A stretch of DNA of 64,000 bases, taken from the IMG/VR virus record IMGVR_UViG_3300034374_010855, positions 1-64,000 of that record. One strand, given 5' to 3'. This document shows, piece by piece, positions 32,197-40,588 of this stretch; the stretch's first letter is position 1; the number at the start of each line of letters is the position of its first letter. This DNA is from a virus. The translations under genes were made by a program, and so were the position numbers. Under the pieces are notes generated by a model. That model was not told the DNA's origin, made no database searches, and worked only from the letters and a program-made list of their open reading frames with translations.

Positions 32197-33126
32197 ATGT
32201 TGTACATCAATGAATCAAAAAAAAGAACTAATGTAATATCTAACAATCTACCTTTAGATTTAGATAATAGACTTTATACTCTACTTTATTTATTTGGTGG
32301 GTTTAATGTGGAGGATGTTTTACGATTTACAGAAAAAGCAACCAATAAAAAAATATCTGAATTACAACATAAAGTATCAAACTTCCCATCAACACAAAGT
32401 GAAGTTATGCCATTTTTAGGTGGGTTAGAATATTTAAAAAATTCAAAAGAATATTTAGAAATTTTAGACTTATTAAAAAACAATCAAAAAAATTTAAATG
32501 AAAATTTAGAAATAGGACCTGACGGATATCCTACAATTGATACTCATCCATATTTTTTAGAGTATATAACTCCAAAATTAAAAAAAAGTCTATTTAAATT
32601 GTGGGATAAAAAAGGTAAACAAGATATAAATGATTTAAAATTATTTGGTGTTGATATTACAGGTTATGATGCAAACTATTTTGATAATGTATATGGTATA
32701 GTATTTCCTTTACTAGTTTTAGAATGGAAAGGTGGGATACAAAATACTGATTTCGCTAAACTTAAAGGATTTACTGAAATAACACAACTTGAAGAAAAAC
32801 CAATAAATTTTAAAATTGAGCCAATATCATACGATTACCAATTTGATGAATCAATAAGTTTTGGAGATGCAGGTTGGTCTTGTTGGAATATAAGAATTTT
32901 AATTGATAAGGATGCTATAGTAGATAATTATACTGTTTATTTGGGACAAAATTCATCTATTAAAATTACTGATTTATTTCCACAAAAATATTTAAATAAA
33001 GAAATTAGATATAAAAATTTTAATAAAACACAATTAGAGTTATTGTACAAAATGTGGGAACAATATGAAGAAGTAGCGTGTGAATATTTCTGTAATTTCT
33101 GTGAAGCTGAGATAGTATTAGTTTAA
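32197..33126 (+). CDS. Hypothetical protein
   Basis: 309 residues from the ATG at 32197 (MLYINESKKRTNVISNNLPL); an in-frame ATG at 32170 would add nine residues but sits against the terminator. Acidic, no membrane segment. The C-terminus is Cys-rich (YEEVACEYFCNFCEAEIVLV), possibly metal-binding. The IGPDGYPTIDTHPYFLEYI segment (around 115) is distinctive but unplaced. Convergent with 33123-33290, sharing TTAA. Confidence 0.7.
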   Translation: MLYINESKKRTNVISNNLPLDLDNRLYTLLYLFGGFNVEDVLRFTEKATNKKISELQHKVSNFPSTQSEVMPFLGGLEYLKNSKEYLEILDLLKNNQKNLNENLEIGPDGYPTIDTHPYFLEYITPKLKKSLFKLWDKKGKQDINDLKLFGVDITGYDANYFDNVYGIVFPLLVLEWKGGIQNTDFAKLKGFTEITQLEEKPINFKIEPISYDYQFDESISFGDAGWSCWNIRILIDKDAIVDNYTVYLGQNSSIKITDLFPQKYLNKEIRYKNFNKTQLELLYKMWEQYEEVACEYFCNFCEAEIVLV

Positions 33127-33290
33127 AGACCTTTTTCTTTTTCAATATATTCATTATTACTAATTAAACAATTTAAAAAATCTCTAACTTTAGTTCCTAA
33201 AGTGAAGTCATTAGGGTTATTTTTTTTAAGTTTTTGTAATTCATTAATTACTTCTATGTAATATTCTTTATTTTTAATTTTTTCTTTCAT
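33123..33290 (-). CDS. Small hypothetical protein
   Basis: 55 residues, MKEKIKNKEYYIEVINELQK then KVRDFLNCLISNNEYIEKEK. Helical. Ends in a four-base stop-codon overlap with the plus-strand gene; starts two bases after the stop of 33293-33472, so the two are one operon. Function unknown. Confidence 0.6.
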   Translation of the reverse strand: MKEKIKNKEYYIEVINELQKLKKNNPNDFTLGTKVRDFLNCLISNNEYIEKEKGL

Positions 33291-33292
33291 GT

Positions 33293-33472
33293 TTAATTTA
33301 TTTTAGTTGTTCCACTTAAATTTAATGACAGTTGATTTGGGTCGTTAGTTTTATTTCTTCTAATATATATAATTTTTTCTTTTCCTTTTTTAATAGTTCT
33401 AGTATGAGCTTTTACAAATGTCCCATCTTTTCTTCTATATTCCTTTATCTGTACTTCAATATACGCATCCAT
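33293..33472 (-). CDS. Small basic protein
   Basis: 59 residues from the ATG at 33472 (a longer frame uses a non-ATG start). MDAYIEVQIKEYRRKDGTFV then KAHTRTIKKGKEKIIYIRR: two basic beta strands, a pattern common in small phage and mobile-element proteins. Possibly nucleic-acid binding. Function unknown. Confidence 0.7.
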   Translation of the reverse strand: MDAYIEVQIKEYRRKDGTFVKAHTRTIKKGKEKIIYIRRNKTNDPNQLSLNLSGTTKIN

Positions 33473-33530
33473 TATAACAAAATTAAATAATTTTTTAGAC
33501 TTTGTCACTATTTATTATAAAAAAAGAATC

Positions 33531-34166
33531 ATGAATTTAAATCATCCACGTTGGGAAGGTCATCAGTTTAATATGAGAAGAGCCAATCCAGTACATTATA
33601 ATAATTCTGCTGCTGAAACTTCAAGAATTAGAAAATTACATTCTTCACTTAATGAATCTAATAAAAAACAATTAAATGAATGGGGAAGTTCAGACCAATA
33701 TTATTTCAACCAATCAATACACCGAGATTTAGGAGAACCTGATACAATGCCAAGTCCATTTTCTCCTGAGTTCCAATCTGCAGTTGAATCGGCAGTTGAT
33801 TTCTATTGGGACGATTGGGACGAGTATCGAACTGATTATGAAGGTTTAGTAGACCATGCAAAAAGAATATATCTTAGAACTTATTTCCCTGAAAAATTTT
33901 CAGCGTTGGTTAGAATGTTTGAACCTGGTAACGATGATGATGTAGATGATAATGATTTATTAAATGAATGGGCTACTTTAAGTTCTGATAAAGGACAATT
34001 AAATATGGAACCAGAAAACCACGCATTATCAGATGATAGACATGGTTTAGTGGTTAACCATTTGAACGAAGTAAATAGATACATCAACCAAGAGTCTTTA
34101 CACCAATTCGTAGAAGAAGTAAATAAGGTTGAAGAAAGGTTGGGGTATGTTAAGAAAAATCGTTAA
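33531..34166 (+). CDS. Candidate virion protein
   Basis: 211 residues. The N-terminus has RIRKLHSSLNESNKKQLNEW, where L-N-E|S or L-N-E|W (about 44-52) fit the processing pattern and SRIRKLH matches the leader of the gene at 26590. The rest is acidic and Trp/Tyr-rich (DFYWDDWDEYRTDYEG). A near-match TATTTATT lies 13 bases upstream. Convergent with 34163-34627, sharing TTAA. Function unknown. Confidence 0.7.
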   Translation: MNLNHPRWEGHQFNMRRANPVHYNNSAAETSRIRKLHSSLNESNKKQLNEWGSSDQYYFNQSIHRDLGEPDTMPSPFSPEFQSAVESAVDFYWDDWDEYRTDYEGLVDHAKRIYLRTYFPEKFSALVRMFEPGNDDDVDDNDLLNEWATLSSDKGQLNMEPENHALSDDRHGLVVNHLNEVNRYINQESLHQFVEEVNKVEERLGYVKKNR

Positions 34167-34627
34167 ACGTTACCCCAAGAAATATTTTTTATTTTAATTT
34201 TTCTTTCATTGTTCCACGTTATACGTGTAGATATTCCGAACAACTTTAAATAGTTAGCGATTTCGTTTTTAATATTATTACGTATATGGTCTCTAATTTT
34301 TTTGTTATGTTCACGACCCCACACAATATTATAAAGATTAATAGTGTTTCTTTTAACAACAGCAACCTCTTCTATAGGTGAAAGAATTATAGGATTACCC
34401 CAACCATTTTTATGAGTAATTTTACCAGAAACCACAAGATTAACATATAATTCATTAAAACTAGAACGATTTATTGGATTTTCATCAAGCCATTTTTCAC
34501 ACGAAACACCAATTCTTTGAATTCTAATTTTAACATCCACACCTTCATTTCTACCTTCAGTTATGGTGTTAAGTGTGAATACTTTTTTTTTGATTATTTT
34601 TGTAATTTCTTTAGGTAGTGATTTCAA
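34163..34627 (-). CDS. Hypothetical protein
   Basis: 154 residues, from a TTG at 34627 because no ATG is available in frame. Basic, with beta-rich middle (VDVKIRIQRIGVSCEKWLDE) and helical end. A minus-strand TATCTTTG (34666-34659) is about 30 bases upstream, supporting transcription of this strand. Function unknown. Confidence 0.65.
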   Translation of the reverse strand: MKSLPKEITKIIKKKVFTLNTITEGRNEGVDVKIRIQRIGVSCEKWLDENPINRSSFNELYVNLVVSGKITHKNGWGNPIILSPIEEVAVVKRNTINLYNIVWGREHNKKIRDHIRNNIKNEIANYLKLFGISTRITWNNERKIKIKNISWGNV

Positions 34628-34658
34628 TTTATTCGTATTATTTTATTAATTGATAACA

Positions 34659-34666
34659 CAAAGATA
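34659..34666 (-). promoter_or_regulatory. TATCTTTG -7 element
   Basis: Minus-strand Bacteroidetes -7 element upstream of 34163-34627; a TTTG (34686-34683) 16 bases further is a short-spaced -33 candidate. Confidence 0.45.
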
Positions 34667-34735
34667 ATTAAAAATATCATAACAAAAAATAAAAGAGTAA
34701 TTAATTTATATTTATTATTATAGAAAACAATTAGC

Positions 34736-36151
34736 ATGAAAATTAAATTATCAGAAGAACAATATAAAGCATTAATTAATGAAATTGGTGGTTATGATGA
34801 CCCTATTATTGGTATGCAAGATGAATCGTCTATAATTAAACAAATTTTGGAGGCTCATACACATTTAAAACAAGGTATGGATATACTTACAAGATTAATA
34901 CCTGGTATTATAGTTCAAGATAGGTTAAGGTCTGAATTAAGTTATGTTAGAAACCAATTAGTTGACCCAATGAATGAATTTAATGGTCTTTTGAGAAGGA
35001 TTATGGGTAATCAAGGTCAAGGACATGAAATAGATAGAGAGTTAGACGAATCAAAAAAAAAAAGTAAGAAGAAAAAAGACGCGTGTTATTACAAAGTAAA
35101 AAGTAGATATAAAGTCTGGCCTTCTGCTTATGCATCGGGTGCTTTAGTTAAGTGTAGAAAAGTAGGTGCTAAGAACTGGGGTAATTCAACCAACGAATCA
35201 GAAGAAATCCAAGAAAAATGGTCCAAATCAGAAAGAGAAAAAAGGGCAAAAAATTGTGATAACCCGAAAGGATTTACCATGCAACAATTTTGCAAGAATC
35301 AGAAAACTAGGTCAAAAGAAGGTGAAAAATTAAATGAAAGAAAACTAACTTCAAAACCTAGTTCTGAAACAAGTTTAAGAGATTGGTTCAAAAGAAAGGG
35401 CGCTAAAGGTAGTACTGGAGGTTGGGTAGATTGTAATTCACCTGACGGAAAAGGTGGTTACAAATCTTGTGGAAGACAAGAAGGTGAAAAAAGAAGTAAA
35501 TATCCAGCTTGTAGACCTACTCCAAGTGCTTGTAAAAAATATAAAAAAACTAAAGGAAAGTCTTGGGGTAAAAAAGCTTCTAAAAATGAATCTATATCTG
35601 AAGGTTTACAATATCATATAAATAATAATATTCCGTTAGTTGAAAACATTTATAGATGGGGGTCAGAGGGGTTTTTTAATTTAATCAATGAAACTAGAGA
35701 GTTATATTATAATGGTGATATTGAATTAAATTCTATAGATAAAGAATTAATTGAAACAAATATAGGTGAAAAAGCTATATTTGAAAATAAGAAAGTTTGG
35801 TTAGATATTCCAATGGAAGACATTGAGTATTTAACAGAAGAAGATAAATTTAAAGGTAAAAAATCTGGTTCACCACAAAGAGACTCTTCAGGTGGCAAAG
35901 CCTATAAAGTTTATGTTGCTGGTTGTGCTAAGAAAACAGATACAAATCCAAGAGGTATTAAATTAATTAGATTTGGTTCGGGTGGTTTAAAAGCTAAATT
36001 AAATAACCCTGAAGCTAAAAAATCTTTTAACGCTAGACATGGATGTTCAGAAGGACGACATAATGATAAATGTAAGGCAGGTTATTGGTCATGTCGCCTC
36101 CCACGTTACGCTAAAGCGTTAGGACTTAGTGGAGGAGGCACATGGTGGTGA
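34736..36151 (+). CDS. Candidate virion protein with Cys-rich DUF5872-like modules
   Basis: 471 residues. Leader MKIKLSEEQYKALINE|IGG with I14-N15-E16. After a helical region come three Cys-containing modules: KKDACYYKVKSRYKVWPSAY...ALVKCRKVGAKNWGN (about 117-150); SLRDWFKRKGAKGSTGGWVD...KSCGRQEGEKRSKYPACRPT (about 214-265), DUF5872-like as I recall; and a C-terminal RGIKLIRFGSGGLKAKLN...ARHGCSEG...YWSCRLPRYAKALG domain. The RFG...(F)RARH.C..YWSC pattern occurs in head proteins of other phages. Mature protein is basic and may contact DNA. Functions are inferred. Confidence 0.75.
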   Translation: MKIKLSEEQYKALINEIGGYDDPIIGMQDESSIIKQILEAHTHLKQGMDILTRLIPGIIVQDRLRSELSYVRNQLVDPMNEFNGLLRRIMGNQGQGHEIDRELDESKKKSKKKKDACYYKVKSRYKVWPSAYASGALVKCRKVGAKNWGNSTNESEEIQEKWSKSEREKRAKNCDNPKGFTMQQFCKNQKTRSKEGEKLNERKLTSKPSSETSLRDWFKRKGAKGSTGGWVDCNSPDGKGGYKSCGRQEGEKRSKYPACRPTPSACKKYKKTKGKSWGKKASKNESISEGLQYHINNNIPLVENIYRWGSEGFFNLINETRELYYNGDIELNSIDKELIETNIGEKAIFENKKVWLDIPMEDIEYLTEEDKFKGKKSGSPQRDSSGGKAYKVYVAGCAKKTDTNPRGIKLIRFGSGGLKAKLNNPEAKKSFNARHGCSEGRHNDKCKAGYWSCRLPRYAKALGLSGGGTWW

Positions 36152-36152
36152 T

Positions 36153-36413
36153 ATGAGTTTCCCTTTTAAAGAACATATAAAAAACGGTTATCATATTAGA
36201 ATATTCTCTGAGGATATAAAAGAAGATGAATTAGTTTGGCATAGAGATAAAGAAGACCGAATAGTTGAATCAGTAGGTGATACAAATTGGGAGATACAAT
36301 TAGATAATGAATTACCTAAATCACTTACAGAAACTATTTATATACCAAAAGAGACATACCATAGAGTAATAAAAGGTAGTGGTGAGTTAATAGTTAAAGT
36401 TAAAAAATTATGA
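36153..36413 (+). CDS. Cupin-like protein
   Basis: 86 residues from the ATG at 36153, one base after the previous stop; a GGAGGAGG stretch about 15 bases upstream could serve as ribosome binding site. MSFPFKEHIKNGYHIRIFSE then LVWHRDKEDRIVES and IPKETYHRVIKGSGELIVKV fit a small cupin fold with His-x-Asp and a second Tyr-His as potential metal ligands. Such phage cupins are uncharacterised. Overlaps the SOD start by four bases (ATGA). Confidence 0.7.
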   Translation: MSFPFKEHIKNGYHIRIFSEDIKEDELVWHRDKEDRIVESVGDTNWEIQLDNELPKSLTETIYIPKETYHRVIKGSGELIVKVKKL

Positions 36414-37057
36414 ATATTGTAATAAGTGAATCACAATATAAATTATTGTTAGAAGAAAATAATGAACTATTCAAAAGAGTTAAGTTACCATATGATTATA
36501 GTGACTTAAAAGAATTTGTTGGTCCAGAAACTATGTGGGAACATTACAATAGACACTATAAAGGTTATACTGATAAATTAAATGAATCTTTTTCACATAG
36601 AAAAAATCCTCCAACTGACATTTTAGCTATAATAAAAAATATAGATAAATACAATACTTTTGTTAGAGACAACGCTGGTGGATATTACAATCACAGTTTA
36701 TTTTGGGATTACATTACACCAAAATCAACTAAACCATCTTTAGAACTTAGTAAAAAAATAGACAAAGATTTTGGTAGTTTATCTAAATTAAAAAAGGTTT
36801 TTAGTGAACAAGCTATTAAAGTCTTTGGTTCTGGATGGTGTTGGTTGGTATATAAAGATGGTAAACTAAAAGTTGTAACTACACCTAATCAAGATAATCC
36901 ATTGATGAGTGATTTGGGTAAACCCTTATTGGGTTTAGATGTTTGGGAACACGCTTACTATCTTAATTACATGTCTAATCGTAAAAAATATATTAAGAAT
37001 TTTTGGAAAGTTGTCAATTGGGATACTGTCTCTAAAGAGTTTAATTTGGTAGTTTAA
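36410..37057 (+). CDS. Fe/Mn superoxide dismutase with capsid-targeting-like leader
   Basis: 215 residues. Converts superoxide to H2O2 and O2. The SOD body starts at about 24 (LPYDYSDLKEFVGPETMWEH) and keeps all four metal ligands: His45 (EHYNRHY), His95 (NHSLFWD), Asp177 and His181 (LDVWEHAYYLNY), plus GSGWCWLVYKDGKL. SODs normally begin almost at this point. Here an extra N-terminus MNIVISESQYKLLLEEN matches the leaders of the candidate virion proteins, with L13-L14-E15|E16. This suggests the enzyme is loaded into the head and delivered with DNA. No signal peptide. Fe versus Mn cannot be set by eye. Translationally coupled to the cupin gene. Confidence 0.93.
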   Translation: MNIVISESQYKLLLEENNELFKRVKLPYDYSDLKEFVGPETMWEHYNRHYKGYTDKLNESFSHRKNPPTDILAIIKNIDKYNTFVRDNAGGYYNHSLFWDYITPKSTKPSLELSKKIDKDFGSLSKLKKVFSEQAIKVFGSGWCWLVYKDGKLKVVTTPNQDNPLMSDLGKPLLGLDVWEHAYYLNYMSNRKKYIKNFWKVVNWDTVSKEFNLVV

Positions 37058-37076
37058 TTTTTTTTACTTATCTTTG
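37045..37076 (+). promoter_or_regulatory. Bacteroidetes-type promoter for the SAP-domain gene
   Basis: TTTG (37045-37048), 20 bases, TATCTTTG (37069-37076); ATG follows at 37094. Near-ideal -33/-7 spacing. Confidence 0.7.
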
Positions 37077-37093
37077 TATTATAAAGAAAGTAT

Positions 37094-37375
37094 ATGACAT
37101 TAAAAGAATTAAAAGAAGAGTGTAGAAAAAATGGATTAAAGGTTTCGGGGACTAAAGATGAGTTAATAGAAAGACTTAAAAAACCAACCGAAAAAGATAT
37201 TTCAACGGATACAACAAAAAAATTTTTAACTATAGGGTTTAGACTAGGTGACCCTAAAAAAGAAAAATTAAAACGTTTATTAGTTAAAGGTCTCGCTAAG
37301 TTTAAATATTATTCTTGTGATATATATTACTATCGTGTAGATAAAAAATCTTGGGTGGAAGTATTAAAATCTTAA
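37094..37375 (+). CDS. SAP-domain DNA-binding protein
   Basis: 93 residues. The first 35 form a SAP motif (MTLKELKEECRKNGLKVSGT then KDELIERLKK), a helix-turn-helix that binds AT-rich DNA. The second half is basic and unplaced. With a host-type promoter it is probably expressed early. Possible roles: genome organisation, transcription or recombination. Confidence 0.8.
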   Translation: MTLKELKEECRKNGLKVSGTKDELIERLKKPTEKDISTDTTKKFLTIGFRLGDPKKEKLKRLLVKGLAKFKYYSCDIYYYRVDKKSWVEVLKS

Positions 37376-37418
37376 AAAATATTATAAAATATTGACTTAT
37401 CGTAATTTTTAATATATT

Positions 37419-37498
37419 TATCTTTGTCTTACCTAATAGGGTAAAACTTTATACTTTCCTCATTATAGAAAAAAAGGGACTATTCGTCCCTTTTTTTT
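37419..37498 (+). ncRNA. Candidate small RNA between a promoter element and a terminator
   Basis: TATCTTTG (37419-37426) with an upstream TTG at 37392 (spacing 24, longer than ideal) is followed by about 65 bases without an ORF and then the terminator at 37476-37498. That makes a compact transcription unit of roughly 65 nt. Alternatively, the terminator simply closes the SAP gene. Speculative. Confidence 0.3.
37476..37498. terminator. Strong terminator
   Basis: GGGAC-TATTC-GTCCC hairpin preceded by A and followed by eight T. It works in both directions: after the SAP gene (plus) and after the membrane protein 37582-37926 (minus). Confidence 0.8.
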
Positions 37499-37581
37499 AG
37501 ATACTTTCTCTCCTTTTTTTTAGTTTAATTTATTTAACTAGTTACATCTATAAATATCACTTAAAAAGTATAAAATTTAAT

Positions 37582-37926
37582 TTATTTCCAAAAAATTTGA
37601 ATCAAAACAAGTGTAAATGCTAACACTAATGATAAAAATGTTTTGTTACTGATACTCTCACCCAAAAAAAACCAAGTACAAAAGGCGAATACAACTATAC
37701 CTAAACTAAACGCTAAAAATCTCTGTGGCCACAAAAGTCCATTAAAACCACGATAACCTAACCTAGTAGCCTCAATAAAAAAGTAGCTGATTGGGATTCC
37801 TAACAATGACAATAACAAAGTATTTTTTTCAAACCACTTCCAAATAAATTGCCCATTTAATTGAAACCACACACTTATTTGTCCAATAGATATAAATAAA
37901 ATAAAAAGTAAGATATCTTTATTCAT
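37582..37926 (-). CDS. Four-span membrane protein
   Basis: 114 residues, four hydrophobic helices (about 4-20, 36-54, 67-90 and 95-112) joined by short loops with FIWKWFEKN and ATRLGYRGFNGLLWPQRF. No signal peptide; inner membrane. The compact arrangement resembles small transporter-like proteins, but no family can be named. Lone minus-strand gene between plus-strand units. Confidence 0.7.
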   Translation of the reverse strand: MNKDILLFILFISIGQISVWFQLNGQFIWKWFEKNTLLLSLLGIPISYFFIEATRLGYRGFNGLLWPQRFLAFSLGIVVFAFCTWFFLGESISNKTFLSLVLAFTLVLIQIFWK

Positions 37927-37978
37927 ATTAATAATGGTAGTATTTTTATTTAAATAAGTACATGATATTTATTAATGT

Positions 37979-40588
37979 ATGCAAGAATATAAACCTAAAA
38001 TACAAAAAGAGTTATTAGAACTTTATATTGAAAAATTTTGGCCGAGATGGAGAAGAGAATTGTGGAATAAAGCTTATCGGACATTTCATCCAACTACATA
38101 TAGGTTGGGTTTTTCTACTCCCGAGGACAATTTTTCGGATACGTTGGAATTTTTGAGTGACGAAGTAGTATCTGAAGGTACAAAATTAGGTTTACTTAAT
38201 CCTGACACACTTAACAGTTTTCCTAAATTAAAAGGTAAATTGATTTTAAGTTTAGGAACTAATTTAGATTGGGTAAGTAGTATGTTACTTTATTCAGTAA
38301 TATACGATTTAGTTATGGATTTTAGATGTTATAAAGGTGAGGAAGGTATTGACCCTAATTGTGAAGGAAGATTTATGGATGATTTCAACTGTTTACAAGA
38401 TATTTATGAAACATTGTATGATTTTATGTTGGAATTAGAGAATTTTGGGGTACCTGTTGGTGATTTAATTGGTAGTGAAAAATTAAAAAAAATACCATTA
38501 GTAAATAAAACAAAGTGTAAACATAAACATAGATATTTGAGGATTAGTCCACTTTATGTGAAGTGTCACACTTGTGGTGATGAAATATACGAACCTTTAG
38601 AACTTGGAAAAACTTGGAGAGGTCTTAGTGTTGATGGTGAAGGAAATGTTGTAGATGATGAAGGAAATATAGTAGATTATGAAAACACTAATGAATTATT
38701 ACAAGAGGCATTAGAAGATGACCAACAGGTTAAATTTCTTTTAGATAATATAGATTTGGTTAAAATAATGAAAGGACCAGATTCTATACTTTTATCTGAT
38801 TTTGTTGAGGGTTTACGTCAATGGTCTAAGTATAATCCAATAACAACTAATTTATCACCATTTTTAACTGACCCAGAAACAATGTTTAAAGGTGAGTACG
38901 CGTCTGAGATAATGCAGTGGGCAACCGAAAATAATTCTTGGCCACCAAACTATAACGAATATTTTAAAAAACAAGAAGACCCATTACCTTATCTTTGGTC
39001 TGTGAGACAAGAAGTTAGAGAAGCTATGACGAGAATGACTTTAAATTTCATGCAAGAAAATAATTTAGATATGGGTCTTGATAATGTTAACAAAATATTT
39101 AAAGAATTAGCAAGAAGATTATATCGTTTTATTTTATTTGGTCCTTATCTTAAAAAAGCTCAATCACGTTCACGTACACAATTAGATGAAAATAATAAAA
39201 TTAATCCAAAAGTATCTGTTGGTGACATAATACAACTATTGCACATGGAAGACTCTTACAATCCAGTTCCTATCGCTACAAAAGGTATAGTTGTTGGTTT
39301 TGATAAAGACCCATGGGAAGATAGAATTTTAGTGAAATGGATTATAGATGATGATAAAAAAATATATAAAAACATACCATTATATCCATCTATAGACGCT
39401 TATAGAATTGTTGGTAGTGATGAAATATTGAGTGAATCCACATTATTAAATGAAGGTGATGTACAAGAAATAAATTATACTAGTTTTAGTGAACCTAAAT
39501 TTTATGGTGGTAAAGGGTACATTTACTTTAAAACTAAAGATTTTAAATTACCAGAATCTGAAAAAATAATATTAATAGGTCCAAATGATAAAGATTATCC
39601 ACAAATAAACATAGATGCTAGTGAAGTTACAAAAGGTAAATATGGTGGGTTACAAATTAATTACAATAGTAATACAAAACAAGAAATAGATTTACTTTTT
39701 AGAGATAATTTAACGTCTAAGTCTGGTGAAAATAAGTGTGATTTTAGTTGGGTTCTAAACCCAAAGTATTGGTCTAATACTTCATGGAAAAAAAGATTAT
39801 TTAAGGTTATTTTAGATAGTTTAAAAGAGGTTTATAGTGAATATATTGCCCCAACAGGATTACCTACAACTAAACACATTAAAAATGGATTTATTAATTT
39901 ACCTGGAACTGATGCTTATGGAACAAATCATGGTTGGTCAATAATAAATTTCTTTTCAACTAACCCATTAGTTAGAAAAATATTATTAAAAGAATTTGAA
40001 AACTTTGTAAATTCAGACACTAAACAACCTAAATCTGATAATTGTAGATTTAATATAGACGAATTTATAAAATGGGTGGATGATGAAAAATATAATATTT
40101 TTGGTTTTGACACACCAACCTTTAAAGAAATGGTAAAAGTAAATCAATCTTCTTGGAAACGTGGAAATGAAAATGAACAAAAAGCTGCTAAATTTTTAAT
40201 CGATTTATATGATGGTTGGGATATTATTTATGGTGGTGAACCTGGAATTTATAAAGACGCATTAGAAGGGTCAGATATAATGATGATTGATAAAAAAAGT
40301 GGTGAAAAAATGAATGTTCAAGTTAAACCTTTATCTAATTCTAATGATGTAAATGAAAAAGATGGTAAATGGTGGGTTAAATCCGCTTGGTTAAAAAAAT
40401 ACCCTTTAAGTGTTACTCACTTATTATTTGGTCCATCTAAAGATGATAATAATACGGTATTTATATTTAAGAACGAAGGTCAAGAACCGACACATATGGA
40501 TAAGAATGAATATATGGTATTTAATTCACCACCAATCAATTCAAAACAGATTAAAGAATCTACATATAGTTTATTCTGGAATATTTAA
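37979..40588 (+). CDS. Large protein with a Cys/His cluster and PD-(D/E)XK-like C-terminus
   Basis: 869 residues. The middle has a possible zinc site KCKHKHRYLRISPLYVKCHT then CGDE (around 178-200). The C-terminus has the order of a PD-(D/E)XK nuclease: Glu near 730 (RGNENEQKAAKFLIDLYDGW), Asp near 765 (ALEGSDIMMIDKKSGEKM) and VQVK near 781, i.e. a QxK variant of ExK. Could be a DNA-processing enzyme or virion-delivered nuclease. LDENNKINPKVSVGDIIQLL near 401 marks a small beta domain. A near-match TATTTATT lies upstream. Convergent with 40571-41545 (18-base overlap). The nuclease call is inference. Confidence 0.7.
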   Translation: MQEYKPKIQKELLELYIEKFWPRWRRELWNKAYRTFHPTTYRLGFSTPEDNFSDTLEFLSDEVVSEGTKLGLLNPDTLNSFPKLKGKLILSLGTNLDWVSSMLLYSVIYDLVMDFRCYKGEEGIDPNCEGRFMDDFNCLQDIYETLYDFMLELENFGVPVGDLIGSEKLKKIPLVNKTKCKHKHRYLRISPLYVKCHTCGDEIYEPLELGKTWRGLSVDGEGNVVDDEGNIVDYENTNELLQEALEDDQQVKFLLDNIDLVKIMKGPDSILLSDFVEGLRQWSKYNPITTNLSPFLTDPETMFKGEYASEIMQWATENNSWPPNYNEYFKKQEDPLPYLWSVRQEVREAMTRMTLNFMQENNLDMGLDNVNKIFKELARRLYRFILFGPYLKKAQSRSRTQLDENNKINPKVSVGDIIQLLHMEDSYNPVPIATKGIVVGFDKDPWEDRILVKWIIDDDKKIYKNIPLYPSIDAYRIVGSDEILSESTLLNEGDVQEINYTSFSEPKFYGGKGYIYFKTKDFKLPESEKIILIGPNDKDYPQINIDASEVTKGKYGGLQINYNSNTKQEIDLLFRDNLTSKSGENKCDFSWVLNPKYWSNTSWKKRLFKVILDSLKEVYSEYIAPTGLPTTKHIKNGFINLPGTDAYGTNHGWSIINFFSTNPLVRKILLKEFENFVNSDTKQPKSDNCRFNIDEFIKWVDDEKYNIFGFDTPTFKEMVKVNQSSWKRGNENEQKAAKFLIDLYDGWDIIYGGEPGIYKDALEGSDIMMIDKKSGEKMNVQVKPLSNSNDVNEKDGKWWVKSAWLKKYPLSVTHLLFGPSKDDNNTVFIFKNEGQEPTHMDKNEYMVFNSPPINSKQIKESTYSLFWNI

